Made by a program: the position numbers and the translations under genes. From contig CAVSRU010000008.1 of the NCBI GenBank assembly GCA_963730535.1, positions 62,001-126,000 on the forward strand: DNA of 64,000 nt, given 5' to 3'. The notes beneath the pieces were generated by a model, which saw only the letters and a program-made list of their open reading frames with translations, did no database searches and was not told the origin of the DNA. This stretch comes from DASSUW01 sp963730535. GTDB taxonomy: Bacteria > Actinomycetota > Thermoleophilia > Solirubrobacterales > Solirubrobacteraceae. This document shows positions 42,533 to 51,823 of the stretch, piece after piece; the stretch's first letter is position 1, and the number at the start of each line of letters is the position of its first letter.

Positions 42533-43182
42533 ACGCGATAGCCCGCGCCGCGCACGGTGTGCACGACGGGCGGGTCCCCGAGCTTGCGTCGCAGGGTCAT
42601 CACGGTCATGCGGACCGTGTTCGTGAACGGGTCGGTGCCCTCGTCCCAGGCGCGCTCGAGCAGCTCGTCGGGACCCACGACGGCGCCGCCGGCGGCCATC
42701 AGCACCTCCAGCACGGCGAGCTCCTTGGGGGCGAGGTCGATCGGCCGCCCGGCTCGCGTCACTGCGCGGCGCGCCGGGTCGAGCTCCACGTCGCCCGCCG
42801 TGAGCACGGGCGGGCGGGGAGCGCCGTTGCGACGCGCCAGCGCGTGCATGCGTGCGACCAGCTCGGCGAAGCGGAACGGCTTGGCCAGGTAGTCGTCGGC
42901 GCCCAACGCAAGGCCGCCGACCAGGTCGTCGACCCCCGCCGCCGCCGTGAGCATGAGCACCTTCGTGTCGGGCCGGCGGCCGGCCAGCGTGCGGCACACG
43001 TCGTCGCCGTGCAGCTCGGGCAGGTCGCGGTCGAGCACGACGACGTCGTAGGGCGCCGCCAGCGCCTTGCGCAGGGCCGTCGCGCCGTCGCGCGCGAGGT
43101 CGACGGCCATACCTTCCCGCCGCAGCCCGCGAGCCACGGCGTCGCCCACCCGGGGCTCGTCCTCGGCGATCAGCACGCGCAT
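42529..43182 (-). CDS. OmpR-family response regulator (217 aa)
   Basis: Receiver: acidic pocket EDE at residues 7-9, phospho-acceptor D51 (VVVLDRDLP), T80 and K102 (LAKPFRF). Winged helix: DVELDPARRAVTRAGRPIDL, KELAVLEVLMAAGG and TVRMTVMTLRRKLGDPPVVH. Partner of the histidine kinase just downstream. GGAGG 4 nt before the ATG gives normal initiation. Targets are unknown; the LtrA, amidase and HtrA genes nearby are possible but unproven. Confidence 0.93.
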   Translation of the reverse strand: MRVLIAEDEPRVGDAVARGLRREGMAVDLARDGATALRKALAAPYDVVVLDRDLPELHGDDVCRTLAGRRPDTKVLMLTAAAGVDDLVGGLALGADDYLAKPFRFAELVARMHALARRNGAPRPPVLTAGDVELDPARRAVTRAGRPIDLAPKELAVLEVLMAAGGAVVGPDELLERAWDEGTDPFTNTVRMTVMTLRRKLGDPPVVHTVRGAGYRV

Positions 43183-43261
43183 AACGCCTCCGAGCTTGCC
43201 CGCCGACCCTGAAGCGGCCCGAAACTGCGCCTAAACGACGCCTCAGACCGTGCGCATGCCG

Positions 43262-43333
43262 CTACGCGAGCAAGAGCACGAGCACGATGACGGCGACGAT
43301 GAGAGCGATGATGGCGATCGTTCGCGTGTTCAT
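43262..43333 (-). CDS. 23-aa single-helix membrane protein
   Basis: MNTRTIAIIALIVAVIVLVL then LLA and TAG: a membrane helix with a polar, basic N-terminal end. TATACG ends 8 nt before the ATG, again suggesting a leaderless message. It sits alone between the response regulator and the next gene and matches the general type of conserved actinobacterial micro-membrane proteins. Unknown role. Confidence 0.6.
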   Translation of the reverse strand: MNTRTIAIIALIVAVIVLVLLLA

Positions 43334-43365
43334 GGCTGAACCGTATACCCCGCCTCGGCGGGATC

Positions 43366-43692
43366 TCAGTCGAGCGGCGGCGGCGGAGTGGACACCACGG
43401 CCAGCGGGGCGGGGTCGGGAGCGCCCCCCGTGTCGTCGACGATGTCGAGCGTCTCGAGCTCCACGACCATCACCACGTGGCGCACGGCGAGCGCCAGGAA
43501 CGAGTGGCGCTCGACGGCGCGCGAGCCGTCCAGCCGCTGCACCTCGACGTCCGTGAGCGGGAGGAAGTCGCGCTCGTGGGCGTTGAGGAAGTCCGTCATC
43601 CGGGAGCGGTACCCCTCGTGGGGCAGCTGGAGCGTGCCCTCGATCTCATGGCGCTCGGTCTCGATGCGGACGCGTTCGCGGCGAAAATGCAT
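43366..43692 (-). CDS. DUF6812-like conserved protein (108 aa)
   Basis: Beta-rich small protein: FRRERVRIETERHEIEGTLQ, LPHEGYRSRMTDFLNAHERD, FLPLTDVEVQRLDGS, RHSFLALAVRHVVMVVELE and an acidic/Pro tail. This IEGTL..GYRSRxxDFLN..xxFLxLTDV order is shared by a family of about 100 residues in many bacteria, of unknown role (I recall it as DUF6812). Leaderless: GATACT ends 7 nt before the ATG. Divergent from the amidohydrolase gene. Confidence 0.75.
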   Translation of the reverse strand: MHFRRERVRIETERHEIEGTLQLPHEGYRSRMTDFLNAHERDFLPLTDVEVQRLDGSRAVERHSFLALAVRHVVMVVELETLDIVDDTGGAPDPAPLAVVSTPPPPLD

Positions 43693-43743
43693 AGGGGTGA
43701 GTATCGGTCATCGCGGGCGGCCCCTGTATAGGGTCAGCCGCCG

Positions 43744-44904
43744 ATGGCCGACGTGGACGCGATCATGGCGCCCTGGTGGGAGCGCCTCCGGCGTGACGTG
43801 GGCGAGCTGGAGCTGTTCGACGCGCACACGCACATCGGCGCCCACGATCCCGACGGGATGAAGCAGACGCCCGAGCAGCTGCTGGCCGCGCTCGCCCGGG
43901 CGGACGCACGCGCCGTCGTGTTCCCGCTCCAGGAGCCGTCGGGCTACCCGGCCGCCAACGACCGCGTGCTGGAGGCCGCTGCCGGGTCCGCCGGGCGCCT
44001 CGTCGCGTTCTGCCGCGTGGACCCGCACACCGACGCGCTCGCCGAGGCGCGCCGGTGCCTCGACGCCGGTGCGCGCGGCATCAAGCTCCACCCGCGGGCC
44101 GAGCGCTTCACGCTCGGCGAGCCCGCGGTGCGCGAGCTCGTCGCGCTCGCCGACGAGCGCCGCGCGTGCGTGCTCATCCACGCCGGGCGCGGGATCCCGG
44201 CGCTCGGCCGCGACACCGTCCGGCTCTCCGGCGAGTTCCCCGGCGCCCGGCTGATCCTCGCCCACGCGGCGATCTCCGACCTCGCGTGGCTGTGGCGTGT
44301 GCTGCCCGAGCACCCCAACCTGTTCATCGACACGGCCTGGTGGGACCCGGCCGACATGATCGCCCTCTTCACGCTCGCGCCGCCCGCCAACCTGCTGTGG
44401 GCGAGCGACTCGCCGTACGGGCTGCCCCTGACCTCGGCCGTCGCCCACCTGCGCCTCGCCGCGCAGGCCGGCCTCGGCCCGGCGGCGCTGCGCTCGATCG
44501 CCGGCGCCCAGCTCGAGCGCATCCTCGACGGGCGCGACGCCGCCGAGGTGGGCTCTCCGCCCGGGATGCCGCGGCCCATCGACCCGCTGCTGGAGCGCAC
44601 GGTCTCGCACCTCGCCCAGGCGTGTGCGCGCACGTTCGTGCGTGGAAGCGCCGAGGAGCCGGTGGCGCTCGCCCGCCTGGCCTGCGCGGTCGGCGAGGAC
44701 AGCCCGTACGCGGCGCTGTTCTCCGCGGTGCTCGGCCTGCTCGACGCGTACGACGCGCTGCTCGCCCCGGCGCTGCCGGGCCAGAAGTTCCCGGCCGCCT
44801 CCAGGCTGCTGGTGGCCGCCGCGAGCATCGCGCGCACGCCCGACGTGCCGCTGCCGCACCTCGAAGGCATGCCGGCCCCCACCCGGGCGCGGGCGGAGGC
44901 ATGA
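43744..44904 (+). CDS. Amidohydrolase-family protein with C-terminal extension (386 aa)
   Basis: TIM-barrel amidohydrolase-2 fold: LFDAHTHIGAHDPDG with metal His pair (near residues 25-31), RGIKLHPRAERF (near 115), CVLIHAGRG (near 140), LILAHAAISD (near 170) and LLWASDSPYG with the catalytic Asp (near 220). The last 120 residues add a helical domain of unknown use. Extended -10 TGTATAGG at 43725-43732 lies 11 nt upstream of the ATG. Substrate unknown. Confidence 0.88.
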   Translation: MADVDAIMAPWWERLRRDVGELELFDAHTHIGAHDPDGMKQTPEQLLAALARADARAVVFPLQEPSGYPAANDRVLEAAAGSAGRLVAFCRVDPHTDALAEARRCLDAGARGIKLHPRAERFTLGEPAVRELVALADERRACVLIHAGRGIPALGRDTVRLSGEFPGARLILAHAAISDLAWLWRVLPEHPNLFIDTAWWDPADMIALFTLAPPANLLWASDSPYGLPLTSAVAHLRLAAQAGLGPAALRSIAGAQLERILDGRDAAEVGSPPGMPRPIDPLLERTVSHLAQACARTFVRGSAEEPVALARLACAVGEDSPYAALFSAVLGLLDAYDALLAPALPGQKFPAASRLLVAAASIARTPDVPLPHLEGMPAPTRARAEA

Positions 44905-44908
44905 CGCC

Positions 44909-46093
44909 TCACTCGTGCGCGAGCTGGTGGCGCAGCCGGTCGCGCGCCTCGGCGTAGCGGCGCACCTCGTAGGCGATCAGCAGCGCCAGGATCGCGGCCA
45001 GCGCGATCACGACCGCGAGCGCGGGGATCTCGACGGCGACCGGGACGAGCGCGACGAGCAGCGCCGCCGTGACCGTCCGGTGCCAGTTGAAGCTGTGGAC
45101 GTTGCGGTAGCGGAACGCGACGTGGGCGACCAGGTAGAGCGCGGTGCCGCCGAGCAGGGCGACGGCGGGGACGAGCTTGAGCGGGTCCTCCACGTGCTCG
45201 AGCGTCTTCTTGAGCCCGAGCGCGAGCAGCACGATGCCGGCCACCATCGGCAGGTGCAGGTAGGAGAAGGAGTCGCGCGCGATCGTGTTGCGCTCGCGGC
45301 CCGGCTCGGCGTTCGCGAGCCGCCGCTCGGCCGACAGCGCCACGACGTCGAAGTACAGCCACCACAGCGCGGCGGCCACCATCATGCCGAACGCCGCCGC
45401 GATCACGACGCCCGTCGTCACCCGGCCCTCGGCGCCGATGCCGATGGCGACGATCGACTCGCCGAGGGCGATGATGATGATCAGCCCGTGGCGCTCGGCG
45501 AAGTGACCGGGCACGAGCCGCCAGCCGTCCTGGCCGTGGAACAGCGGGCCGCTCATGTCGATCGCGATCGCCAGCGCCCAGACGGCGCCCTGGGGGATGC
45601 CGTCGAGGAACGAGGCGACGACGAGCAGCCCGATGGCGACCGCCGTGCTCACCGTCAGGCCCGTGAAGACGGCGCGGCGGAGCACCGGGTCGTCGCGGCA
45701 GGCGAGGAAGAAGAGCGCGAGGTGGGCCACGCGCACGACGCCGTACGCGCCGGCGAACAGCAGCGCCTCGTCGTGGAACGCCCCCGGCACGCAGAGGGCC
45801 ACGATCAGCAGGCCCGCCATCGCGGCGAAGATCACGAGTCGCACCGCTCCCTCCTCGGGATCGATGACGCTCGTCAGCCACGCGTAGCCGACCCACGCCC
45901 ACCACATGACGGTGAGGACGAGCATCCCCTTCGCCAGGCCCTCCCACGTCGGCTGGTCGGCCATCAGCGCCGTGCACTGCGTCAGCGCGAGCACGAACAC
46001 GAGGTCGAAGAACAGCTCGAGCGGCGTGACCTGCGCGCCCTCGCGCAGCGTCGCGCTCATCCGGCGGGGGCGGCTCGTGGCTGTCGTGGCCAT
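44909..46093 (-). CDS. ltrA: Low-temperature-requirement protein A family membrane protein (394 aa)
   Basis: Eleven or more helices. N-terminal signature VTPLELFFDLVFVLALTQCT is the hallmark of LtrA (PF06772), and WAWVGYAWLTSVIDPEEGAVR, HGLIIIIALGESIVAIGIG and RDSFSYLHLPMVAGIVLLAL complete the pattern. Despite its name the biochemical role is unknown; it was found as a gene needed for cold growth in Listeria. The gene converges with the amidohydrolase gene and is divergent from the cell-wall amidase gene (37-bp gap). Confidence 0.92.
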   Translation of the reverse strand: MATTATSRPRRMSATLREGAQVTPLELFFDLVFVLALTQCTALMADQPTWEGLAKGMLVLTVMWWAWVGYAWLTSVIDPEEGAVRLVIFAAMAGLLIVALCVPGAFHDEALLFAGAYGVVRVAHLALFFLACRDDPVLRRAVFTGLTVSTAVAIGLLVVASFLDGIPQGAVWALAIAIDMSGPLFHGQDGWRLVPGHFAERHGLIIIIALGESIVAIGIGAEGRVTTGVVIAAAFGMMVAAALWWLYFDVVALSAERRLANAEPGRERNTIARDSFSYLHLPMVAGIVLLALGLKKTLEHVEDPLKLVPAVALLGGTALYLVAHVAFRYRNVHSFNWHRTVTAALLVALVPVAVEIPALAVVIALAAILALLIAYEVRRYAEARDRLRHQLAHE

Positions 46094-46116
46094 CGGTGGA
46101 TCTTGTCAAGCTCCAC

Positions 46117-46122
46117 TAGCCT
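46117..46122 (+). promoter_or_regulatory. -10 box TAGCCT of the cell-wall amidase gene
   Basis: Ends 7 nt before GTG 46130; no Shine-Dalgarno. Leaderless geometry. Confidence 0.45.
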
Positions 46123-46129
46123 CTCCGAG

Positions 46130-46861
46130 GTGGGGGCCTGGACTGTTGTGTTGGCGCTGCTCGCCGCGGCCGGTCCGGGCGACCTCAGTGGGCGCACGGT
46201 GGTGCTGGATCCGGGGCACAACGGCCGCAACGGTGCGCACCCCGAGATCATCAACCGCCAGGTCGCGATCGGCGGCGGCCGCTACAAGGCGTGCAACACG
46301 ACCGGGACGGCGACCGCGTCGGGCTACACCGAGGCGCGCTACACGCTCAGCGTCGCGCGCTCGGCCGCGCGGATCCTTCGCCGCGACGGCGCCGAGGTCG
46401 TGCTCACCCGGCGCGACAACCGCGGGGTGGGGCCGTGCATCAACCGGCGCGCGCGGATCGGCAACCGGGCGCACGCGGACGCGGTGGTCTCGATCCACGC
46501 CGACGGCGGCCCGGCCGGCGGGCGCGGGTTCCACGTCATCCGCCCGTCCTGGATCGAGGGGCTGACGGACGACATCCACGACGAGTCGCGCCGGCTCGGG
46601 CGGGCGTTGCGGGCCGCCTACGAGGCCCGCACCGGGCTGCCGCGGGCGACCTACCTCGGCGGCAACGGGCTCGTCGCCCGCTCCGACCTCGGCGGGCTGC
46701 GGCTCTCCGACGTCCCCGCCGTGTTCATCGAGACGGCCAACATGCGCAACGCCACCGACGCGGCGCACGTCCGCTCGCCGCGCTTCCGGCGGCGGATCGC
46801 TCGCGGCATCGCCGACGGCGTGCGGCGGTACCTCCTCGCTCAGCCCTCGCCCAGCCGCTGA
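46130..46861 (+). CDS. N-acetylmuramoyl-L-alanine amidase, Amidase_3 type (243 aa)
   Basis: Exported cell-wall hydrolase. A short hydrophobic leader (VGAWTVVLALLAAAGPGDLS) is followed by the amidase: zinc ligands H30 (VVLDPGHNG), E69 (GYTEARYTLS) and H123 (VSIHADGG), with catalytic Glu in VFIETANMRN near 204. It lacks binding repeats, so it may act on newly made or dividing peptidoglycan. The 3' end overlaps the convergent S15 peptidase gene by 22 bp if that gene's frameshift is corrected. Confidence 0.92.
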   Translation: MGAWTVVLALLAAAGPGDLSGRTVVLDPGHNGRNGAHPEIINRQVAIGGGRYKACNTTGTATASGYTEARYTLSVARSAARILRRDGAEVVLTRRDNRGVGPCINRRARIGNRAHADAVVSIHADGGPAGGRGFHVIRPSWIEGLTDDIHDESRRLGRALRAAYEARTGLPRATYLGGNGLVARSDLGGLRLSDVPAVFIETANMRNATDAAHVRSPRFRRRIARGIADGVRRYLLAQPSPSR

Positions 46862-48694
46862 TCGCTCTCGCGCGGTGGGAAGGACCAGCGTCGGCGCCTG
46901 GAAGGCGACCGTGCCGTTGGCGGTGTTGGGCTTGAACGTCGGCTGGTCGACCGAGGCGAGGTCGAGCCGCAGGCGGTGCCCGGCCCTGAGCTGCCAGTGG
47001 TTGCCGAACAGGGGCAGCTTGAGCCTGCCGGCGAGCGTGTCGTAGGCGGGCGCGCTGAGGCGGTAGCTGCCACGCGTGACGAGCAGCGCCTCGCCATCGG
47101 GCGCGACGTCCCAGACGCGGGCGTTGAGGGTTGCCGTCGTGCCCGCGAGCGTGTACGGCACCACGACCTCGCCGAGGCCGACGTACGTCGCGGTCCTGCG
47201 GAGCGGAGTCGAGTACGCCGTGTAGCGCCCGGCGTGCGTCGGCGCCTCCGAGCGCCGGCACTCGCCCTGCTCGGGGAACAGGGTGCCGCGGAGCACCGGG
47301 TCGGTGGCCGCGCCGTCGGGATCGCCGGCTCCGCTGCCGAGCGTCTGGCTCCCGGGCGTGCGGAAGTCGACGGTCAGCTTCCCGGCGGCGAGATCCTCCG
47401 GCGTGCGCGCCGCGACGGGCGACGACGCGCTGCCGCGGCACACGGTCGGCAGACTCCACACGCCGGTCCGCTGCTCGTGCGAGCCGCCGATGTGGTCGCG
47501 CAGGAAGAGGTTCGCGCGCGTGTTCAGGACCTGCCACTGGGCGGGCGGGTTCTGCGCGCGCGGATGCCCGATGTCGGCCATCGCGACCTCTACCGGCCAC
47601 TCGGGGTCAAGCGCCTTGAGGTACTTGAACTGGCGGAACGCCTCCTGCGCCGGGAAGAGGTCGTCGGTCCAGCCCTGGGGGACGAAGACGGCGACCTTGC
47701 GGCCGTCGCGCTGGGCCGCGAAGCCCTCGTCCTGGTAGTACGCGCTGCGCTCCTCGGTCAGCGCCGCACGCAGCTCGCGGATCACGGGGTCCTCGACGCC
47801 CGCCACGTCGTACGGGTCGGTCTGGATGCGCGCGTGCCAGACGTTGACGCGGGGGTCGAAGCCGAACGGCTGGGTCTGGCCGAGCGCGTAGAAGCCCTCG
47901 AGGTAGGACTGCTTGGGCGTGCCGACCGGGAAGCCGTCGCCGGTGTCGCTGTCGGGCCGCCCGGTCGAGACTCGGCCGTTGGGCGCGAGGCTGTGCCCGA
48001 GGTCGGTCCAGCCGTACTTCGGCACCGCGACCTGGAGGTCGAGGACGGGCAGCGCGCCGCCGGTGGCGTTCGCGGGGAAGTCCCAGCGCGCCTGGCTCGC
48101 CTGCAGCCAGCTCTCCCCGCCGCCGTACGAGTTGCCGGTCACCGCGATCCGCTTCGGGTCGAGGTCCTGGTAGGCGTTCGCGACAAGCGCGGCGAGCCAC
48201 TGCGTGTCCCGGATCTCCCAGTCGCGGCTCTTGAGCTTCACGTTCCCATTCGGCGGCGAGGCCGAGCCGTTCGGCGGGAACGGCGTCTGCGGCCGGTCGC
48301 CGGGCGCCGCCGACGTCTTGAACCCGCGCGCCGTGTACGTGAGCACGTAGTAGCCGTTGCGGGCGAACCAGTGGTTGTTCCAGCGGTAGAGGTCCCCGCC
48401 GTCGCCCTCGTCGGTGTTCGACTCCCAGTAGTGCTTGTCGTTGCCGAAGCCGTGGAGCATCACCATGAGGCCGCGCTTCGCCGTCGTGCCACGCGGCAGC
48501 GTGAGGTCGACGTCCATCGGAGCCCCGTCGAAGCTCGGCACCTCTCCGGAGCAGATCTCGTCGCCGCTCGGGTACGTCGCGCACTCGAGCAGCTCGTCGA
48601 GATTGGGCGGCGCCGCGGACGCCTGCGGCGCGGTGACTGCCAGGAGAGCGGCCACGGCCGCCAGGAGGATTCGAACTCGGAGACCGTTGCTCAT
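46840..48694 (-). pseudogene. Exported S15/CocE-type peptidase or esterase with a late frameshift (about 617 aa if repaired)
   Basis: Signal peptide MSNGLRVRILLAAVAALLAV. Hydrolase core: LMVMLHGFGNDKHYW, nucleophile loop VTGNSYGGGESWLQ (Ser near 172), WTDDLFP (acid) and DIGHPRAQ (His near 385). The C-terminal jelly roll typical of X-Pro dipeptidyl-peptidases ends ...NTANGTVAFQAPTLVLP. There the frame shifts at about 46877-46879; dropping one base of GGG/CCC gives PRESDQRLGEG and a stop at 46840. Unrepaired, the frame would run to 46106, wholly antisense to the amidase, which is not credible. Natural substrate unknown. Confidence 0.78.
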
Positions 48695-48745
48695 GGTTCC
48701 GGTCCATTACCCGCCACAGCCAGCGGCCATGCCGCCGGCGCCACG

Positions 48746-49162
48746 TCAGAGCGACGTGAGCAGCTGCACTCGGCGCTCGTCCGCGAGGGCGAGCATTTCC
48801 GCATCGAAGGTGATGACGCGGACGTCCTGGCGGGAGGCGAGCGTGACGAGGTGGGCGTCGGTGACCTGGCGGTGGCCGGACATCCTCGGGACGTCGGAGT
48901 CACCGATCGACACGTCGTCGACCAGGAACCGGTGGTTCCCGACGTCGCGCAGTGCCAGGAGGACGGCGCGCGCGGCATCGATGCCGATCGGGCTTGGGAG
49001 CACCTTCGGGTTGGAGGAAACGCGCACGAAGCCACTCTCGGTGATCGGGCAGGTTGCCCATCCGGCTGCGCTGTTGGCCGCAAACCAGCCGCGGATCGCG
49101 GTGTGGTGCACGTGCGAGTCCCACGCCAGCGCGACCAGGGCGTTGACGTCGAGCAGTCCCAA
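48746..49162 (-). CDS. PIN-domain ribonuclease toxin, VapC-like (138 aa)
   Basis: Starts (TTG) GLLDVNALVALAW with the first acidic residue of the PIN active site; further acids are in CPITESGFVR, SGHRQVTDAHLVTLA and VITFDAEMLA. The four acids spaced this way are the metal-binding set of VapC RNases. The gene follows its antitoxin by 8 bp. Cleavage target (often tRNA or rRNA) is unknown. Confidence 0.88.
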   Translation of the reverse strand: MGLLDVNALVALAWDSHVHHTAIRGWFAANSAAGWATCPITESGFVRVSSNPKVLPSPIGIDAARAVLLALRDVGNHRFLVDDVSIGDSDVPRMSGHRQVTDAHLVTLASRQDVRVITFDAEMLALADERRVQLLTSL

Positions 49163-49170
49163 GCTCGAGC

Positions 49171-49392
49171 TCAGTCCTCGTCGAGCGCGCGCCGCACCAT
49201 CTCGGAGGTAATGGCCGGGGTACCGGCGGGCACGCGAATCACGGGCAAGCCGTCCTCTGCCTCTACCCGAGCCGGGGTGAGCCCGCGTCGGGCGAGATCG
49301 GAGATGACGGCGCCCAACGACTTGCGCTCACCCGCAGCCAGCTCCCTCGCGGCGGCGACCACGTCGTCGTCGATGTCGAGTGTCGTCCGCAT
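49171..49392 (-). CDS. VapB-like antitoxin (73 aa)
   Basis: Ribbon-helix-helix start MRTTLDIDDDVVAAARELAA, helix ERKSLGAVISDLARRGL, and a C-terminal tail that would plug the toxin active site (EDGLPVIRVPAGTPAITSEM). Together with the PIN gene it forms a standard type II module. A palindrome upstream (49400-49415) probably serves as its operator. Confidence 0.88.
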   Translation of the reverse strand: MRTTLDIDDDVVAAARELAAGERKSLGAVISDLARRGLTPARVEAEDGLPVIRVPAGTPAITSEMVRRALDED

Positions 49393-49399
49393 GATGCGT

Positions 49400-49415
49400 T
49401 GATGCTATCGCATCA
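49400..49415. promoter_or_regulatory. Operator palindrome TGATGC-TATC-GCATCA of the toxin-antitoxin module
   Basis: Perfect 6-bp arms with a 4-bp centre, 8 bp upstream of the antitoxin start. On the minus strand it includes TAGCAT (49402-49407), a -10 box 9 nt before the ATG, so bound antitoxin would block the promoter. Confidence 0.55.
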
Positions 49416-49439
49416 TCGCCCGTTCCATAGGCTCCGCCG

Positions 49440-51823
49440 ATGCGCGCGGGATCATGCCGCCATCGGATGAGGAGGGGCTGCCTTGCTCTTGGTGCGGTCG
49501 TCGCCGCGACGCTTGCCGTTCCGGCGGTCGCGAGTGCGGCCACGTGCGCTTCGGGCGGCTCGGGGCGATGACCGTCACCCTGATCGCCAACGAGACGGCG
49601 ACCGTGTCCACGAAGCCGCCGGCGGGCTGACCCTCAACAACGTCCCGTGCGCGGGTGGGGCGACCGTGTCGAACACGGACACGGTCATGATCAACGGCAG
49701 CACCGGCAACGAGACGGCGGTGATCGACCTCGCCAACGGTCCCCTCGGCGCCGGGCCTCACCCCTGAACTGATCGGCATCTCCGGAGATCGAGGTCGTCG
49801 CCGCGCTCCAGCTCGGCTCGGCCGATCGCGTCACGGTCAACGGCTCGGCGTCGGCGGACCATTTGGTGATCGGCGCCGGCGGGGTCACCTCCGCCAACCT
49901 CAACGGCGACAACGACGCGGACATCACCACCTCCGGCGTGGAGAACTACACCGTCAGCGGTGCCGACGGCGGCGACGTGGTGTCGGCCGGCGGCGGCTTC
50001 GGGACCGGATCGGCACTGGCCCTCCCGGCCTCCCTCCAGGGCGACCAGGGCGACGACGCTCTCACCTCCGGGCTCGGCAACGACACGATCGGGGGCGGAA
50101 CGGGCATGACACGCTGAGCTTCGCGGCCGCGACCGGCGGCGTCAGCGTCTCGCTCGCGGTGACCGCGGCGCAGAACACCGGCGGGGCGGGGACCGACACC
50201 ATCACGGGCATCCGCAACGTGGACGGCACGGCGTTCGACGACGTGCTGACGGGCGACGGGTCGGCCAACGTGCTCACCGGCGCGGACGGAGCCGATCGCC
50301 TCACCGGCGGCCTGGGCGACGACACCCTCTCCGGCGGCAACGGCAGCGACACCGCCGACTACGCGTCGTCGACCGCTGCGGTCACCGTGGCTCTCGACCA
50401 GGTCGTGCAAGACACCATCGGCGCCGGTACCGACGCCCTGCTCGGGCTGGAGAACCTCACAGGCGGCTCCGCCGCCGATGCGCTCTCCGGAGACGCCAGT
50501 GCGAACACCATCCGGGGTCTCGCCGGCAACGACGTCGTCGACGGCCGCGCGGGTGACGACGCCCTCGACGGAGGGACCGGTACCGACACGGCCTCGCTCG
50601 AGTCTGCGGTGTCCGCGACGACCATCGACCTCGAGGCCGGGTCGAGCACGGGAGACGGCACCGACTCGCTGGTCTCGTTCGAATCCGCGAGCGGCTCGCG
50701 CTTCAACGACGTGCTCATCGGTACCGACGCGACCAACACGCTGGACGGCGCTTCCGGCGACGACACGGTCGACTACTCGAGGTCGATCGGCGGCGTCACC
50801 CTCAACCTCCAGACGAACGCCGTCACGGGCGCGGGAGGGACCGACACGCTGTCCGCGATCGAGAACGCCGTCGGGTCGGTCTACGACGACGTCATGGTCG
50901 GGAGCACCCGGCCCAACAGCCTCGCGGGCGGCTCGGGCGACGACACGCTGAACGGCGCCGGTGCCGACGACATCGTGAACGGCGGGGCTGGGATCGACAC
51001 CGTCGACTACACGACAGCGGGCACGAACGTGCAGGTCGACCTCACATCCGGAGAGGGCCATGGGCGCGGCGACGACGCCGTCATCGCCATCGAGAATGCG
51101 CTGACGGGCATCGGCAACGACGTCGTGCGTGGCACGAGCGGTGCCAACACGCTCGACGGCGGAGCCGGGCGTGATCGGATCGAGGGCCTGGCCGGTGACG
51201 ACGATCTCGACGGCGGCGCCGGGACCGACACCGTCGACTTCGTCTCATCCGGCGGTCGGGTGCGCGTGAACCTCACCCACCAGCGGGCACTGGGCGTGGG
51301 CAGCGACGCGCTGCTCGGCTTCGAGGACGTGCGCGGCGGTCGCGCCGCTGACTCCCTGACCGGTGACGGCGCCGCGAACCACATGGAGGGAGGCCCGGGC
51401 AACGACGTTCTCCGGGGCAAAGGCGCCGACGACATGCTCATCGGCGGCACTGGCTGGGACACCGTGGACTACTCCGGCTTTGCGCCCGTGACCCAGGACA
51501 AGGGTGTGGTGGTGAACCTGGCTCGCGGTCGGGCGTCGGGCGAAGGTGCCGACGACCTCAGCCAGCTGGAGTCGGTGATCGGGTCCGGGGCCGCAGACGA
51601 GATCACGGGCAACCGGCACGCCAATCGCCTCAGCGGCGGGCCGGGCCGCGACACACTGATCGGCCGATCCGGACGCGACTGGCTGCACGGGAACTCCGGC
51701 GACGATCGCCTGCGCAGCCGCGACCGCCGGCGCGATGTGATCAACGGAGGATCGGGCCAGGATCGAGCGACGGCCGACCGCGTCGACCGCCGCCGCTCGA
51801 TCGAGCGTCTCAGGTTCCGGTAG
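49440..51823 (+). pseudogene. RTX-like calcium-binding repeat protein with five frameshifts in its N-terminal part
   Basis: ATG 49440 opens a signal peptide (GCLALGAVVAATLAVPAVAS). Frames then change at about 49565, 49615-49628, 49750, 49784 and 50103, each repaired by adding or dropping one base. The translated pieces join smoothly: GGLTLNNVPCAGGATVSNTD, then DRVTVNGSASADHLVIGAGG, then a long run of nonapeptide-like repeats such as GGLGDDTLSGGNGSD and GDDALDGGTGTD up to 51823, which is uninterrupted for more than 550 codons. Such repeats bind calcium in secreted proteins. The final residues are Arg-rich. Function unknown. Confidence 0.7.

Noticed and set aside
46106..46839. Natural extension of the S15 peptidase by another 244 residues
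   Set aside because: It would be wholly antisense to a well-supported amidase, and the added residues have no fold signature. A frameshift near 46877 explains it better.
46976..49402. 808-codon plus-strand open frame
   Set aside because: Antisense to the S15 peptidase and the toxin-antitoxin pair, which have convincing domains.
50159..51823. Stand-alone cytoplasmic RTX protein starting at an internal codon
   Set aside because: The repeat domain joins in sense to upstream fragments with a signal peptide, so it is more likely the remainder of one exported protein.
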